The translations under genes and the position numbers were made by a program. Below are positions 33,041 through 41,426 of a DNA stretch of 64,000 nucleotides, piece by piece. Positions within the stretch are counted from its first letter, which is position 1; each line of letters starts with the position of its first letter. This DNA comes from Arthrobacter celericrescens (lineage in GTDB: Bacteria; Actinomycetota; Actinomycetes; Actinomycetales; Micrococcaceae). The DNA lies in the NCBI RefSeq assembly GCF_003614925.1, contig NZ_QYLP01000022.1, positions 1-64,000 on the forward strand, written 5' to 3'. The notes below the pieces were generated by a model that saw only the letters and a program-made list of their open reading frames with translations, made no database searches and was not told the DNA's origin.

Positions 33041-34333
33041 ATGACGCACGCCCGAGGGCAGCTGGCCTTCACCGACGACGTTAGCCGGGACCTGGAGCTG
33101 CTGGAGTACGGCCTCGACCCCAGCCTGGATACGCCTCTCCTGCCGAATGCGGCCGTCTACACCGCGCTGCAAAACGTTGTCCGCCTCGCCACGGAGCTTT
33201 GCGGCGCCCCGCACGGCGTGGTGAACATCATCAGCGCCGGACACCAACACCAGGTGGGGGCGTGGGGCGTTGAAGCGGGCGTCTGCTCCCGCGACGATTC
33301 CATGTGCGCCAAGGTGTTCCTCTCCAGGGAAAAGACCGTGGTTCCGGATGCGTCGCAGGACCCGCGGTTCGCCGACAACCCGTTTGTCACCGGCGACATC
33401 GGCAACGTCCGCTTTTATGCCTCCATCCCGCTGGAAACAGCATCGGGCTTCGTCCCGGGAACCCTCTGCATTTTTTCCGACGAGCCCAAAGAGCTGGGCG
33501 CGGAGCAGGTCCGCATCCTTGAGGTCCTGGCAAAGCAGGTTGTCGAACTGCTGGAGCTGCAACACCGCTCATCCCAATTGGACCGCGCGTACGCCGAACT
33601 GAAGGACACCAACGCTAAGCTGAAGGACTCCAATGCGAAGCTGGAGGACTCCAACGCGAAGCTGAAGGACAGCAACGCGAAGCTGGCCGCCTTTGCAGGA
33701 CGCGTCAGCCACGATCTCCGCATACCGCTGACCACCATCCTCGGTTACGCGGAGCTGGTGGAGAGCGATCCGGACATCAAGGCTGGCAGTGCGGTCGCCA
33801 AGTACCTTGAGCACATCGGGTTCAGCGGACGCCGCATGCTCGGAATGCTTGAGGATGTCCTCAGCTACTCGCGCGTGGGCGGCGGCATTCAGCCCACGCA
33901 GGTGTCCCTCAAGGACACCGCCCTGAACGTCGCACGGGACCTCGGCATCGAGGACGCGGGCATCATCGAAGCACAGGACCAGACACTCCGGGCGGACAGG
34001 GGACAGTTCCGCATGCTGATCCAGAACCTGGTATCGAACGCGATCAACTACCGCAGCCCGGAACGGGACCTCCGCGTCCGGATCACCGGCGTCTCGAACT
34101 ACCAGGGCGTGACGGTTTCCGTTGCCGACAACGGCAAGGGGATCGATCCCGACGACCGGACGAAGGTCCTGGAACCGCTGGTGCGCCTGCTCCGACAGGG
34201 CGACGGACCAGGCATGGGCCTGGGCCTGTCCACCTGCCACAAGATCGCCGAGGCGCACGGCGGCGAACTCATGCTTTCGGAAACCCCCGGTGGCGGAACC
34301 ACCGTCACCGTCACCTTCCCCGCCGGACTCTAG
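33041..34333 (+). CDS. GAF-domain sensor histidine kinase with repeat linker
   Basis: This 430-residue soluble kinase has an N-terminal GAF domain (about 35-175, including SMCAKVFLSREKTVVPDAS), a linker of four near-identical heptads (L187 to about 214), and a HisKA domain with phospho-acceptor H224 (RVSHDLRIPLTTI). The HATPase domain has NLVSNAINY, VADNGKGIDP and GPGMGLGLS. No membrane helix is present, so it senses a cytoplasmic or diffusible signal. No response regulator is adjacent. GGGGAG precedes the ATG. It runs convergently to the IclR regulator, with 12 bases between the stops. Confidence 0.9.
   Translation: MTHARGQLAFTDDVSRDLELLEYGLDPSLDTPLLPNAAVYTALQNVVRLATELCGAPHGVVNIISAGHQHQVGAWGVEAGVCSRDDSMCAKVFLSREKTVVPDASQDPRFADNPFVTGDIGNVRFYASIPLETASGFVPGTLCIFSDEPKELGAEQVRILEVLAKQVVELLELQHRSSQLDRAYAELKDTNAKLKDSNAKLEDSNAKLKDSNAKLAAFAGRVSHDLRIPLTTILGYAELVESDPDIKAGSAVAKYLEHIGFSGRRMLGMLEDVLSYSRVGGGIQPTQVSLKDTALNVARDLGIEDAGIIEAQDQTLRADRGQFRMLIQNLVSNAINYRSPERDLRVRITGVSNYQGVTVSVADNGKGIDPDDRTKVLEPLVRLLRQGDGPGMGLGLSTCHKIAEAHGGELMLSETPGGGTTVTVTFPAGL
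33599..33682 (+). repeat. Four tandem 21-bp repeats encoding a heptad linker
   Basis: Units start at 33599, 33620, 33641 and 33662. They encode LKDTNAK, LKDSNAK, LEDSNAK and LKDSNAK. A perfect seven-residue period in front of the HisKA domain makes a rigid coiled-coil signalling helix whose length could change by slippage without a frameshift. Confidence 0.95.
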
Positions 34334-34345
34334 GCCCGCCAGGCC

Positions 34346-35065
34346 TCAGTCGTTGCCCTTGCGCAGCGCATCGGTGAGGACACGCGCGGCGTTGCAGACC
34401 ACTTCTGCGTGCAGCCGGCCCGGCTGGCGGGTGAGGCGTTCGATCGGCCCGGAAATCGAGACGGCGGCGATGACCCGGCCGGACGGTCCGCGCACCGGTG
34501 CGGAGACGGAGGCGACCCCCGGCTCGCGTTCGCCGAGGCTCTGGGCCCAGCCACGGCGTCGTACACCCGCCAGGACGGTGGGAGTGAAGCGGGCATTCTG
34601 CAGGCCGTCCAGCAGCCGGTCGTGGTCCTCCCAGGCGAGCAGCACCTGGGCCGCGGAGCCGGCCTTCATGGACAGCTGCGTGCCGACAGGGATCGTGTCC
34701 CGCAGGCCGATCGGGCGCTCCGCGGACGCGACGCAGACGCGCCAGTCACCCTGCCTGCGGAAGATCTGCGCGCTTTCGCCGGTGGCATCGCGGAGCTGGA
34801 TCAGCACGGGCCCGGCGGAGGCGATCAGCCTGTCCTCGCCTGCGGCCGAGGCGAGTTCCACCAGGCGGCTGCCGAGGACGAAGCGGCCCTGGATGTCCCG
34901 GCTCACCAGGCGGTGGTGGACAAGGGCCAGGGCAAGGCGGTGCACGGTGGGCCGGGCGAGGCCCGTTGCGGCCACCAGCTGCGCGAGCGTGGTAGGCCCG
35001 GCCTCAAGTGCGTCCAGCACCTGGGCCGCTTTATCAATGACACCGACTCCACTAGAATTGTCCAT
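34346..35065 (-). CDS. IclR-family regulator of leuCD (LtbR/NdgR type)
   Basis: This 239-residue repressor has an N-terminal winged helix (VIDKAAQVLDAL, TLAQLVAATGLARPTVHRL) and a C-terminal IclR effector domain. Its divergent position next to leuCD is the setting of LtbR of Corynebacterium and NdgR/AreB of Streptomyces, which control leucine synthesis and sometimes tryptophan or other amino acid genes. The ATG at 35065 is chosen; the frame extends seven codons upstream into the operator region. A palindromic operator begins six bases upstream, so autoregulation is likely. Confidence 0.88.
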   Translation of the reverse strand: MDNSSGVGVIDKAAQVLDALEAGPTTLAQLVAATGLARPTVHRLALALVHHRLVSRDIQGRFVLGSRLVELASAAGEDRLIASAGPVLIQLRDATGESAQIFRRQGDWRVCVASAERPIGLRDTIPVGTQLSMKAGSAAQVLLAWEDHDRLLDGLQNARFTPTVLAGVRRRGWAQSLGEREPGVASVSAPVRGPSGRVIAAVSISGPIERLTRQPGRLHAEVVCNAARVLTDALRKGND

Positions 35066-35070
35066 GTATT

Positions 35071-35095
35071 GATATTGCCGTCTCAATATCTGAGA
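35071..35095. promoter_or_regulatory. Operator between the IclR regulator and leuC
   Basis: GATATTG and CAATATC form a perfect inverted repeat with six bases between them (35071-35090). It overlaps a second palindrome, TCTCA-N5-TGAGA (35081-35095). Placement in the divergent region points to binding by the IclR protein. TTGGCG (35119) and TGTAGA (35143), 18 bases apart, may be the leuC promoter downstream of it. Confidence 0.65.
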
Positions 35096-35177
35096 TGCAA
35101 GTTGTTTCGCTGGCGCACTTGGCGGCGCTCATGTTCAGTGGATGTAGACAATCCAACCGCAGTGAAGGGAGCAGGCC

Positions 35178-36623
35178 GTGGGGAAAACACTGGCCGAGAA
35201 AGTTTGGGATGCGCACGTGGTGCGCAAGGGTGACGGCGAAGGAACCAACGCCCAGCCTGACCTCCTGTTCATCGACCTGCACCTCGTGCACGAAGTGACT
35301 TCTCCGCAGGCATTCGAAGGCCTGCGCCTGGCCGGCCGCCAGCTGCGCCGCCCGGACCTCACTATCGCCACCGAGGACCACAACACCCCCACCCTGGAAA
35401 TCGACAAGCCGATCGCGGACCTCACCAGCCGTACCCAGATCGAGACCCTGCGCGCCAACTGCAAGGAGTTCGGCGTCCGCCTCCACTCCCTGGGCGACAA
35501 GGAGCAGGGCATCGTCCACGTCGTCGGCCCGCAGCTCGGCCTGACCCAGCCCGGCATGACCGTGGTCTGCGGCGACTCGCACACCTCCACCCACGGTGCG
35601 TTCGGCGCGCTGGCCATGGGCATCGGCACCTCGGAGGTGGAGCACGTCATGGCCACCCAGACGCTGTCGCTCAAGCCGTTCAAGACCATGGCCATCAACG
35701 TCGAGGGCACGCTGCGTCCGGGTGTCAGCGCCAAGGACATCATCCTGGCTGTCATCGCGAAGATCGGCACGGGCGGCGGCCAGGGCTACGTCCTGGAATA
35801 CCGCGGTTCCGCGATCCGTGCGCTGTCCATGGAAGCGCGGATGACCATCTGCAACATGTCCATCGAAGCCGGTGCCCGCGCCGGCATGGTGGCTCCGGAC
35901 CAGACCACCTACGACTACATGCAGGGCCGCCCGCACGCTCCGGAAGGCGCCGACTGGGACGCCGCCGTCGAGTACTGGAACACCTTGCACACCGACGCCG
36001 ACGCAATGTTCGACGTCGAGGTGGACCTCGACGCCGACACCTTGGAGCCGTTCGTGACCTGGGGAACCAACCCGGGCCAGGGTGTTTCGCTCAACGACGC
36101 CGTGCCCTCGCCCGAGGACTTCGGCGACGAGAACGCCAAGCTGGCCGCAGAGCGTGCCCTGCAGTACATGGGCCTGGAAGCCGGAACCCCGATGAAGGAC
36201 ATCCGCGTGGACACCGTCTTCCTGGGGTCCTGCACCAACTCCCGCATTGAGGACCTGCGTGCCGCCGCCGACGTGATCCGCGGCCGCGCCAAGGACCCGA
36301 ACGTGCGGATGCTGGTGGTGCCGGGTTCTGCCCGCGTCCGCCTGGAAGCCGAGGCCGAGGGCCTGGACAAGGTGTTCAAGGACTTCGGTGCCGAATGGCG
36401 CTTCGCCGGATGCTCCATGTGCCTTGGCATGAACCCGGACCAGCTGGCCCCGGGGGAGCGCTGCGCCTCCACCTCGAACCGCAACTTCGAAGGCCGCCAG
36501 GGCAAGGGCGGCCGCACCCACCTAGTCTCGCCGGTGGTGGCCGCAGCGACCGCAGTGCGCGGCACGCTCAGCTCGCCGTCTGACCTGGAATCCGTCTCCG
36601 TCGCCGCCAGCGACGCCGCCTAG
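35178..36623 (+). CDS. leuC: 3-isopropylmalate dehydratase large subunit
   Basis: This 481-residue aconitase-family protein isomerises 2- to 3-isopropylmalate with LeuD. The cysteines that bind the 4Fe-4S cluster are C352 (GSCTNSR), C412 and C415 ([10 protein letters not shown]). The substrate-binding [13 protein letters not shown] is also visible. The GTG at 35178 follows GAAGGGAGC and begins the normal N-terminus [15 protein letters not shown]. It is followed nine bases later by leuD in one operon under the IclR regulator. Confidence 0.97.
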   Translation: MGKTLAEKVWDAHVVRKGDGEGTNAQPDLLFIDLHLVHEVTSPQAFEGLRLAGRQLRRPDLTIATEDHNTPTLEIDKPIADLTSRTQIETLRANCKEFGVRLHSLGDKEQGIVHVVGPQLGLTQPGMTVVCGDSHTSTHGAFGALAMGIGTSEVEHVMATQTLSLKPFKTMAINVEGTLRPGVSAKDIILAVIAKIGTGGGQGYVLEYRGSAIRALSMEARMTICNMSIEAGARAGMVAPDQTTYDYMQGRPHAPEGADWDAAVEYWNTLHTDADAMFDVEVDLDADTLEPFVTWGTNPGQGVSLNDAVPSPEDFGDENAKLAAERALQYMGLEAGTPMKDIRVDTVFLGSCTNSRIEDLRAAADVIRGRAKDPNVRMLVVPGSARVRLEAEAEGLDKVFKDFGAEWRFAGCSMCLGMNPDQLAPGERCASTSNRNFEGRQGKGGRTHLVSPVVAAATAVRGTLSSPSDLESVSVAASDAA

Positions 36624-36632
36624 GAGGACCCC

Positions 36633-37232
36633 TTGGAAAAGTTCACCACCCACACCGGCATCGGTGTCCCCCTGCGCCAGAGCAACGTGGACACGGACCA
36701 GATCATCCCCGCCGTCTACCTGAAGCGCATCACCCGCACCGGCTTCGAAGACGCCCTCTTCGCCGGCTGGCGCAAGGACGAATCCTTCATCCTGAACCAG
36801 GAACCGTTCAGCGCCGGCTCCGTGCTGGTGGCCGGTCCCGACTTCGGCACCGGCTCGTCCCGCGAGCACGCTGTCTGGGCCCTGAAGGACTACGGCTTCA
36901 AGGCCGTGCTTTCCTCACGCTTCGCCGACATCTTCCGCGGTAACTCGGGCAAGCAGGGGCTCCTGGCCGCACAGGTGGCCCAGGACGACATCGAGCTCAT
37001 CTGGAAGGTGCTGGAAAACAACCCCGGCACCGAGGTCAAAGTGGACCTGGTCTCGAAGACGGTCGAATGCGGCAACGTGGTGGCACCGTTCGAGATCGAT
37101 GACTACACGCGCTGGCGCTTGCTGGAGGGCCTGGATGACATCGGCCTGACCCTGCAGCACGAAGGCGACATCACCGCCTACGAGGCCACCCGGCCGTCCT
37201 TCAAGCCGAAGACGCTCCCCGCGCGCGGCTGA
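36633..37232 (+). CDS. leuD: 3-isopropylmalate dehydratase small subunit
   Basis: This 199-residue swivelling-domain subunit completes the LeuCD isomerase. Typical segments are [34 protein letters not shown] and the closing [15 protein letters not shown]. It starts with TTG behind a perfect AGGAGG, nine bases after leuC, and is terminated by a strong hairpin. Confidence 0.97.
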   Translation: MEKFTTHTGIGVPLRQSNVDTDQIIPAVYLKRITRTGFEDALFAGWRKDESFILNQEPFSAGSVLVAGPDFGTGSSREHAVWALKDYGFKAVLSSRFADIFRGNSGKQGLLAAQVAQDDIELIWKVLENNPGTEVKVDLVSKTVECGNVVAPFEIDDYTRWRLLEGLDDIGLTLQHEGDITAYEATRPSFKPKTLPARG

Positions 37233-37245
37233 CGCCGTTCCAAAG

Positions 37246-37284
37246 AAACGCCGCCGTCGAATCAGCAATTCGGCGGCGGCGTTT
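37246..37284 (+). terminator. Terminator of the leuCD operon
   Basis: An approximately 17-bp stem with one G-T pair (37246-37262 with 37267-37284) closes on CAGC and ends in GTTTCC. It isolates leuCD from the DUF6270 gene. Confidence 0.8.
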
Positions 37285-37346
37285 CCTGTTGTCCGCCGTT
37301 CCGGTCAATTCCTGCCCGGATGCGGCCCTCTGTTAAGGTTCTTTAA

Positions 37347-38090
37347 ATGCACAAAAACCTGATGATCTACGGCAGCTGTGTGTCCAGGGACCCGTTTGAA
37401 GAACTCGGTTCCGAGTACGCATTGCTCGGCTATGTTGCTCGTCAGTCCATGATCAGCGCACTTTCCCGGCCAACGGAACTCCTCAACGGCGAGGCCCTGG
37501 CCTCCTCCTTCCAGAACCGTTCCCTCAATGGGGACCTGAAATCGAACCTCCTGCCGACGCTTCGGCGCCATGCGGCCGACATTGACCTGCTGGTCATCGA
37601 CCTGACCGACGAGAGGCTGGGCGTCTTCCGCCTCCCCGACGGCACCTATGTGACCCGCTCCTCGGAACTCATGCAGTCCGGCCGGCTGGCGGGAATCGCG
37701 GGAAGGTACCGCCTCATCGAGCCGGTCACCGAGGAACACTGGACCCTCTGGGAGTCCGCGGCCAACCGGCTTTTCGGTGCATTGACGGCCATGGGGCTGC
37801 GCGAAAAGACGCTCGTGCTGGGCACCCCGTGGGCACGGGTGACGGAGGCCGGGGAAGCCGTGCCGCCGTTCAAGGACCGCGAAACGGACGTCGAACTGGA
37901 CGCCTATTTCGCCGAATGCTGCGCCCACATCAGGAGCCTTGGCTACACGGTCGCGACCCTTCCGCAGGAGCTCAGGGTTGGCCAGGCCGACCACAAATGG
38001 GGTGCGGCGCCGTACCACTTCGGAGCCGTCGCCAGGCAGTGGATTGCCCGCCAGATGGAGGCAGCGGCCTCCGGTGTTGCGGTAGCCTAG
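37347..38090 (+). CDS. Stand-alone DUF6270 (SGNH-like) protein
   Basis: This 247-residue protein consists only of the domain found at the C-terminus of the 660-residue fusion. Shared blocks are LMIYGSCVSRDPF, the acidic DLLVIDLTDERLG, a mid segment with TRSSELMQSG, and WGAAPYHFGAVA. Ser in GSC and His in PYHF could form a hydrolase active site, but this is inference. The family occurs near surface-glycan genes. It sits alone between the leuCD terminator and murA, where the conserved backbone normally has no such gene. TTAAGGTTC before the ATG gives a weak ribosome-binding site. Confidence 0.75.
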   Translation: MHKNLMIYGSCVSRDPFEELGSEYALLGYVARQSMISALSRPTELLNGEALASSFQNRSLNGDLKSNLLPTLRRHAADIDLLVIDLTDERLGVFRLPDGTYVTRSSELMQSGRLAGIAGRYRLIEPVTEEHWTLWESAANRLFGALTAMGLREKTLVLGTPWARVTEAGEAVPPFKDRETDVELDAYFAECCAHIRSLGYTVATLPQELRVGQADHKWGAAPYHFGAVARQWIARQMEAAASGVAVA

Positions 38091-38221
38091 CGGCTCCGTT
38101 CCGCGGCGGCACGGCGCTCCCGGCCGGGCCCGCCCGCATTTCGGATCATTAACCCCAGCTTCTATGCTTAGCTTGAGCCCTCGGCAGTATGGGGGCATCA
38201 ACTCGTGAGGAAACGGTATAG

Positions 38222-39547
38222 ATGAGCAGTGTCCTGACAATCCGCGGCGGTGTACCGCTGGCCGGCCGTGTTACCGTCCGTGGCGCAAAGAACCTTGTGC
38301 CCAAGGCCATGGTCGCGTCCCTGCTGGGAAATGAGCCTTCGGTGCTCCGGAATGTCCCGGAAATCAAGGACGTCGAGGTTGTTACCAGCCTGCTGAAACT
38401 GCACGGCGTCACCGTGGAGAAGGATCCCGTCACCGGTGACCTGACCCTGGACCCCAAGGACGCCAAGACGGCGTCCAGCACGGCGATCGACGCCCATGCA
38501 GGCGACTCCCGCATCCCGATCCTGTTCTGCGGCCCCCTGATCCACGCGATCGGTGAGGCTTTCATCCCGGACCTGGGCGGCTGCAAGATCGGCGACCGCC
38601 CCATCGACTTCCACCTGGACGTGCTGCGCCAGTTCGGCGCCGTGGTGGAGAAGCGCCCCGGCGGCATCCACATCTCGGCGCCCAAGGGCCTGCAGGGGGC
38701 CAAGATCTCCCTGCCGTACCCGTCCGTCGGCGCCACTGAGCAGGTGCTGCTGAGCGCCACCCGCGCCGAAGGCATCACCGAACTCAGCGGCGCGGCCACG
38801 GAACCAGAGGTCATCGACCTCATCGCCGTGCTCCAGAAAATGGGTGCCATCATCAGCGTCCAGACGGACCGCACCATCAGGATCGAAGGCGTCAAGGACC
38901 TCGGCGGCTACGACCACCGGGCCCTCGCGGACCGCAACGAAGCCGCGTCCTGGGCCTCGGCCGCGCTGGTCACCCGCGGCGACATCTTCGTCGAAGGCGC
39001 TTCCCAGCGCGACATGATGACCTTCCTCAACACCTACCGCAAGGTGGGCGGCGGCATGGACATCCGCGAGGACGGCATCCGCTTCTACCACCCCGGCGGC
39101 AAGCTGAGCCCGCTGGTCCTGGAAACCGACGTGCACCCCGGCTTCATGACCGACTGGCAGCAGCCGCTCGTCGTCGCCCTGACCCAGGCCGAAGGCGTGT
39201 CGATCGTCCACGAAACCGTCTACGAAAACCGCTTCGGCTTCACCGAGGCCCTGAGCCGCATGGGCGCCACCATCCAGGTGCACCGCGAATGCCTGGGCAG
39301 CGTCCCTTGCCGCTTCGGCCAACGCAACTTCCTGCATTCGGCCGTAATCTCCGGCCCGACGCCGTTGAAGGGCACCGACATCGACATCCCGGACCTCCGG
39401 GGCGGATTCAGCCACCTCATCGCGGCGCTTGCGGCCACCGGAACCTCCCGCGTCACGGGCATCGACATCATCAACCGCGGCTATGAGCGCTTCACCGAGA
39501 AGCTGGCCGGCCTCGGCGCAGACTTCGACATCACTGAATCCAAGTAA
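38222..39547 (+). CDS. murA: UDP-N-acetylglucosamine 1-carboxyvinyltransferase
   Basis: This 441-residue enzyme transfers enolpyruvate to UDP-GlcNAc, the first committed step of peptidoglycan synthesis. Two related domains form the inside-out barrel. The catalytic cysteine is present as C121 in GGCKIGDRPIDFH, so the enzyme should be sensitive to fosfomycin in principle. GTGAGGAAACG precedes the ATG. With plsC, gpsA and ddl it forms a compact envelope-precursor operon. Actinobacteria often have a second murA, so this may be one of two. Confidence 0.94.
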   Translation: MSSVLTIRGGVPLAGRVTVRGAKNLVPKAMVASLLGNEPSVLRNVPEIKDVEVVTSLLKLHGVTVEKDPVTGDLTLDPKDAKTASSTAIDAHAGDSRIPILFCGPLIHAIGEAFIPDLGGCKIGDRPIDFHLDVLRQFGAVVEKRPGGIHISAPKGLQGAKISLPYPSVGATEQVLLSATRAEGITELSGAATEPEVIDLIAVLQKMGAIISVQTDRTIRIEGVKDLGGYDHRALADRNEAASWASAALVTRGDIFVEGASQRDMMTFLNTYRKVGGGMDIREDGIRFYHPGGKLSPLVLETDVHPGFMTDWQQPLVVALTQAEGVSIVHETVYENRFGFTEALSRMGATIQVHRECLGSVPCRFGQRNFLHSAVISGPTPLKGTDIDIPDLRGGFSHLIAALAATGTSRVTGIDIINRGYERFTEKLAGLGADFDITESK

Positions 39548-39559
39548 GCGGGGGAACCT

Positions 39560-40378
39560 TTGAAGGAATCGGCCAAGAGCCGTGCCACGTTCGTGCTCCT
39601 TGCGGGGATTGCACGGCCGTTGATGAACATCCTGATGGCCAAGAAATGGGACGGCCTCGGGAAACTTCCCAGGGGCGGCTTCATCGCCGCACCCAACCAT
39701 TGCACCGAGATCGACCCCATCGTGATCGGCCACATGCTCTACAACCAGAAGCGGCCGCCGCACTTCCTCGCCAAGGCCGGGCTGTTCAAGGCCCCCGTCA
39801 TCGGGTCCCTGCTGCGTGCCACGCACCAGATTCCGGTGGAACGCTCGACGGCGGGTGCGAACCGCTCGCTGCAGTCGGCCCAGGAGGTGGTGGACGCCGG
39901 CGGCGCCATCATCATCTACCCCGAAGGCACCCTGACCCGCGACCCGGACCTGTGGCCGATGAAGGGCCACACCGGCGCCGCCCGCCTGGCCATCCAGACC
40001 GGGGCACCCGTGGTCCCCATGGCGCACTGGGGAGCCCACGAAGTGTTCCCGAGGTACGCCAAGCGCTTCCACATCTTCCCCCGGAAGACGTCCCGCGTGC
40101 TGATCGGCGACCCGTTGGACCTCAGCAGCTTCGCGGACCGGCCGCTGGACCGCACCACCCTGAACGAAGCCACAGAGCTCATCATGGACGCCATCACCAA
40201 GCTCCTGGCTGAACTTCGCGGCGAGGAGCCTCCGGCGGTACGCTGGGACCCCGCGGCACACAACCAGTCCAAGCAGGGCCGCTTCCAGGCCCGCGGCACT
40301 GAGGGGCCCGGAAGTACGGCGAAGCCAGGGAGCACAGTAGAGCCCAAGAGCACGGCCAAACCGGGGGAACGTCAGTGA
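39560..40378 (+). CDS. plsC: 1-acyl-sn-glycerol-3-phosphate acyltransferase
   Basis: This 272-residue enzyme makes phosphatidic acid from lysophosphatidic acid. It has the acyltransferase motifs N-H47-C-T-E-I-D52 and IIYPEGTLTRD. The start is TTG at 39560 behind GCGGGGGAA, 12 bases after murA. The last 25 residues are a disordered tail with the repeated units GSTAKP, GSTVEP and STAKPG, unlike the catalytic domain. The downstream gpsA start overlaps its stop (GTGA). Confidence 0.92.
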   Translation: MKESAKSRATFVLLAGIARPLMNILMAKKWDGLGKLPRGGFIAAPNHCTEIDPIVIGHMLYNQKRPPHFLAKAGLFKAPVIGSLLRATHQIPVERSTAGANRSLQSAQEVVDAGGAIIIYPEGTLTRDPDLWPMKGHTGAARLAIQTGAPVVPMAHWGAHEVFPRYAKRFHIFPRKTSRVLIGDPLDLSSFADRPLDRTTLNEATELIMDAITKLLAELRGEEPPAVRWDPAAHNQSKQGRFQARGTEGPGSTAKPGSTVEPKSTAKPGERQ

Positions 40379-41424
40379 GCGGCGCCGGCACCGACTGGGA
40401 ACCCGCGGTTGTCGCCGTCCTGGGCGCCGGCTCCTGGGGAACCACCTTCGCCAAGGTCCTCGCCGACGCCGCCGCGGCCACGGGCAAGGAACGCAGCATC
40501 CGGATCTGGGGACGCCGCCCCGAGGTCGTGGAGCAGATCAACACCCTGCACCTGAACGAGCAGTACCTGAAGGACACCCCGCTGCCGGAGTCGATCACCG
40601 CATCGACCGACGTCGCCGAGGTCCTGGACGGCGCGGAACTGGTGATCCTGGCGGTACCCGCCCAGTCCCTGCGCCCCCAGCTCAAGGACTGGAAGGAACT
40701 CGTGGCGCCCGGCGCCGTCGTGGTTTCCCTCATGAAGGGCCTCGAGCTCGGCACCGATTCGCGCATGAGCCAGGTGATCGCCGAGGAACTGGACATCCCG
40801 GACAGCCAGGTGGCAGTGGTCTCCGGCCCCAACCTGGCGATGGAAATCGCCCGCCAGGAGCCCACGGCCTCCGTGGTCGCGTGCAGCGATGAGGACACCG
40901 CGGCCGCTATTGCGCACTGCTGCACCGCGCCGTACTTCCGCCCCTACACCAGCACCGACGTCGTCGGCGTGGAGATCGGCGGCATCGTGAAGAACGTCAT
41001 CGCCCTCGCCGTCGGCATCTGCGAAGGCAAGCAGATGGGCGACAACACGAAGGCCTCGGTCATCACCCGCGGCCTGGCGGAAACCTCGCGCCTGGCCCTC
41101 GCCCTGGGCGGAGACGCCCACACGATGGCCGGCCTCGCCGGCCTCGGCGACCTCGTGGCCACCTGTTCCTCGCCTCTGTCACGCAACCACACCGCGGGCC
41201 GGCTCCTCGGCGAGGGGCTGACCCTCGACGAGGTCACGGCCAAGATGACCCAAACGGCGGAGGGCATCAAATCCGGGTACGCTGTCAACGAGCTGGCCGT
41301 CAGCCTCGGCGTCGACATGCCGATCACCGCGGCCGTGGTGGCCGTGCTGGAAGGCAGACTTTCCGTTGATGAACTCGGGCCCCGGCTCCTTGCCCGCTCC
41401 CTGAAGTCCGAAGGCGATTACTGA
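40375..41424 (+). CDS. gpsA: NAD(P)-dependent glycerol-3-phosphate dehydrogenase
   Basis: This 349-residue enzyme reduces dihydroxyacetone phosphate to sn-glycerol-3-phosphate, which feeds the acyltransferase steps including PlsC next door. The N-terminal VAVLGAGSWGTTFAKVLAD binds the cofactor, and the substrate domain has GGIVKNVIALAVGICEG with the catalytic lysine. The GTG start overlaps the plsC stop. Confidence 0.96.
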   Translation: MSGAGTDWEPAVVAVLGAGSWGTTFAKVLADAAAATGKERSIRIWGRRPEVVEQINTLHLNEQYLKDTPLPESITASTDVAEVLDGAELVILAVPAQSLRPQLKDWKELVAPGAVVVSLMKGLELGTDSRMSQVIAEELDIPDSQVAVVSGPNLAMEIARQEPTASVVACSDEDTAAAIAHCCTAPYFRPYTSTDVVGVEIGGIVKNVIALAVGICEGKQMGDNTKASVITRGLAETSRLALALGGDAHTMAGLAGLGDLVATCSSPLSRNHTAGRLLGEGLTLDEVTAKMTQTAEGIKSGYAVNELAVSLGVDMPITAAVVAVLEGRLSVDELGPRLLARSLKSEGDY

Positions 41425-41426
41425 CT

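Noticed and set aside
38198-40261. A 687-codon minus-strand open frame across murA and plsC
   Set aside because: It spans two genuine convergently unrelated genes in antisense and has no recognisable motif or ribosome-binding site.
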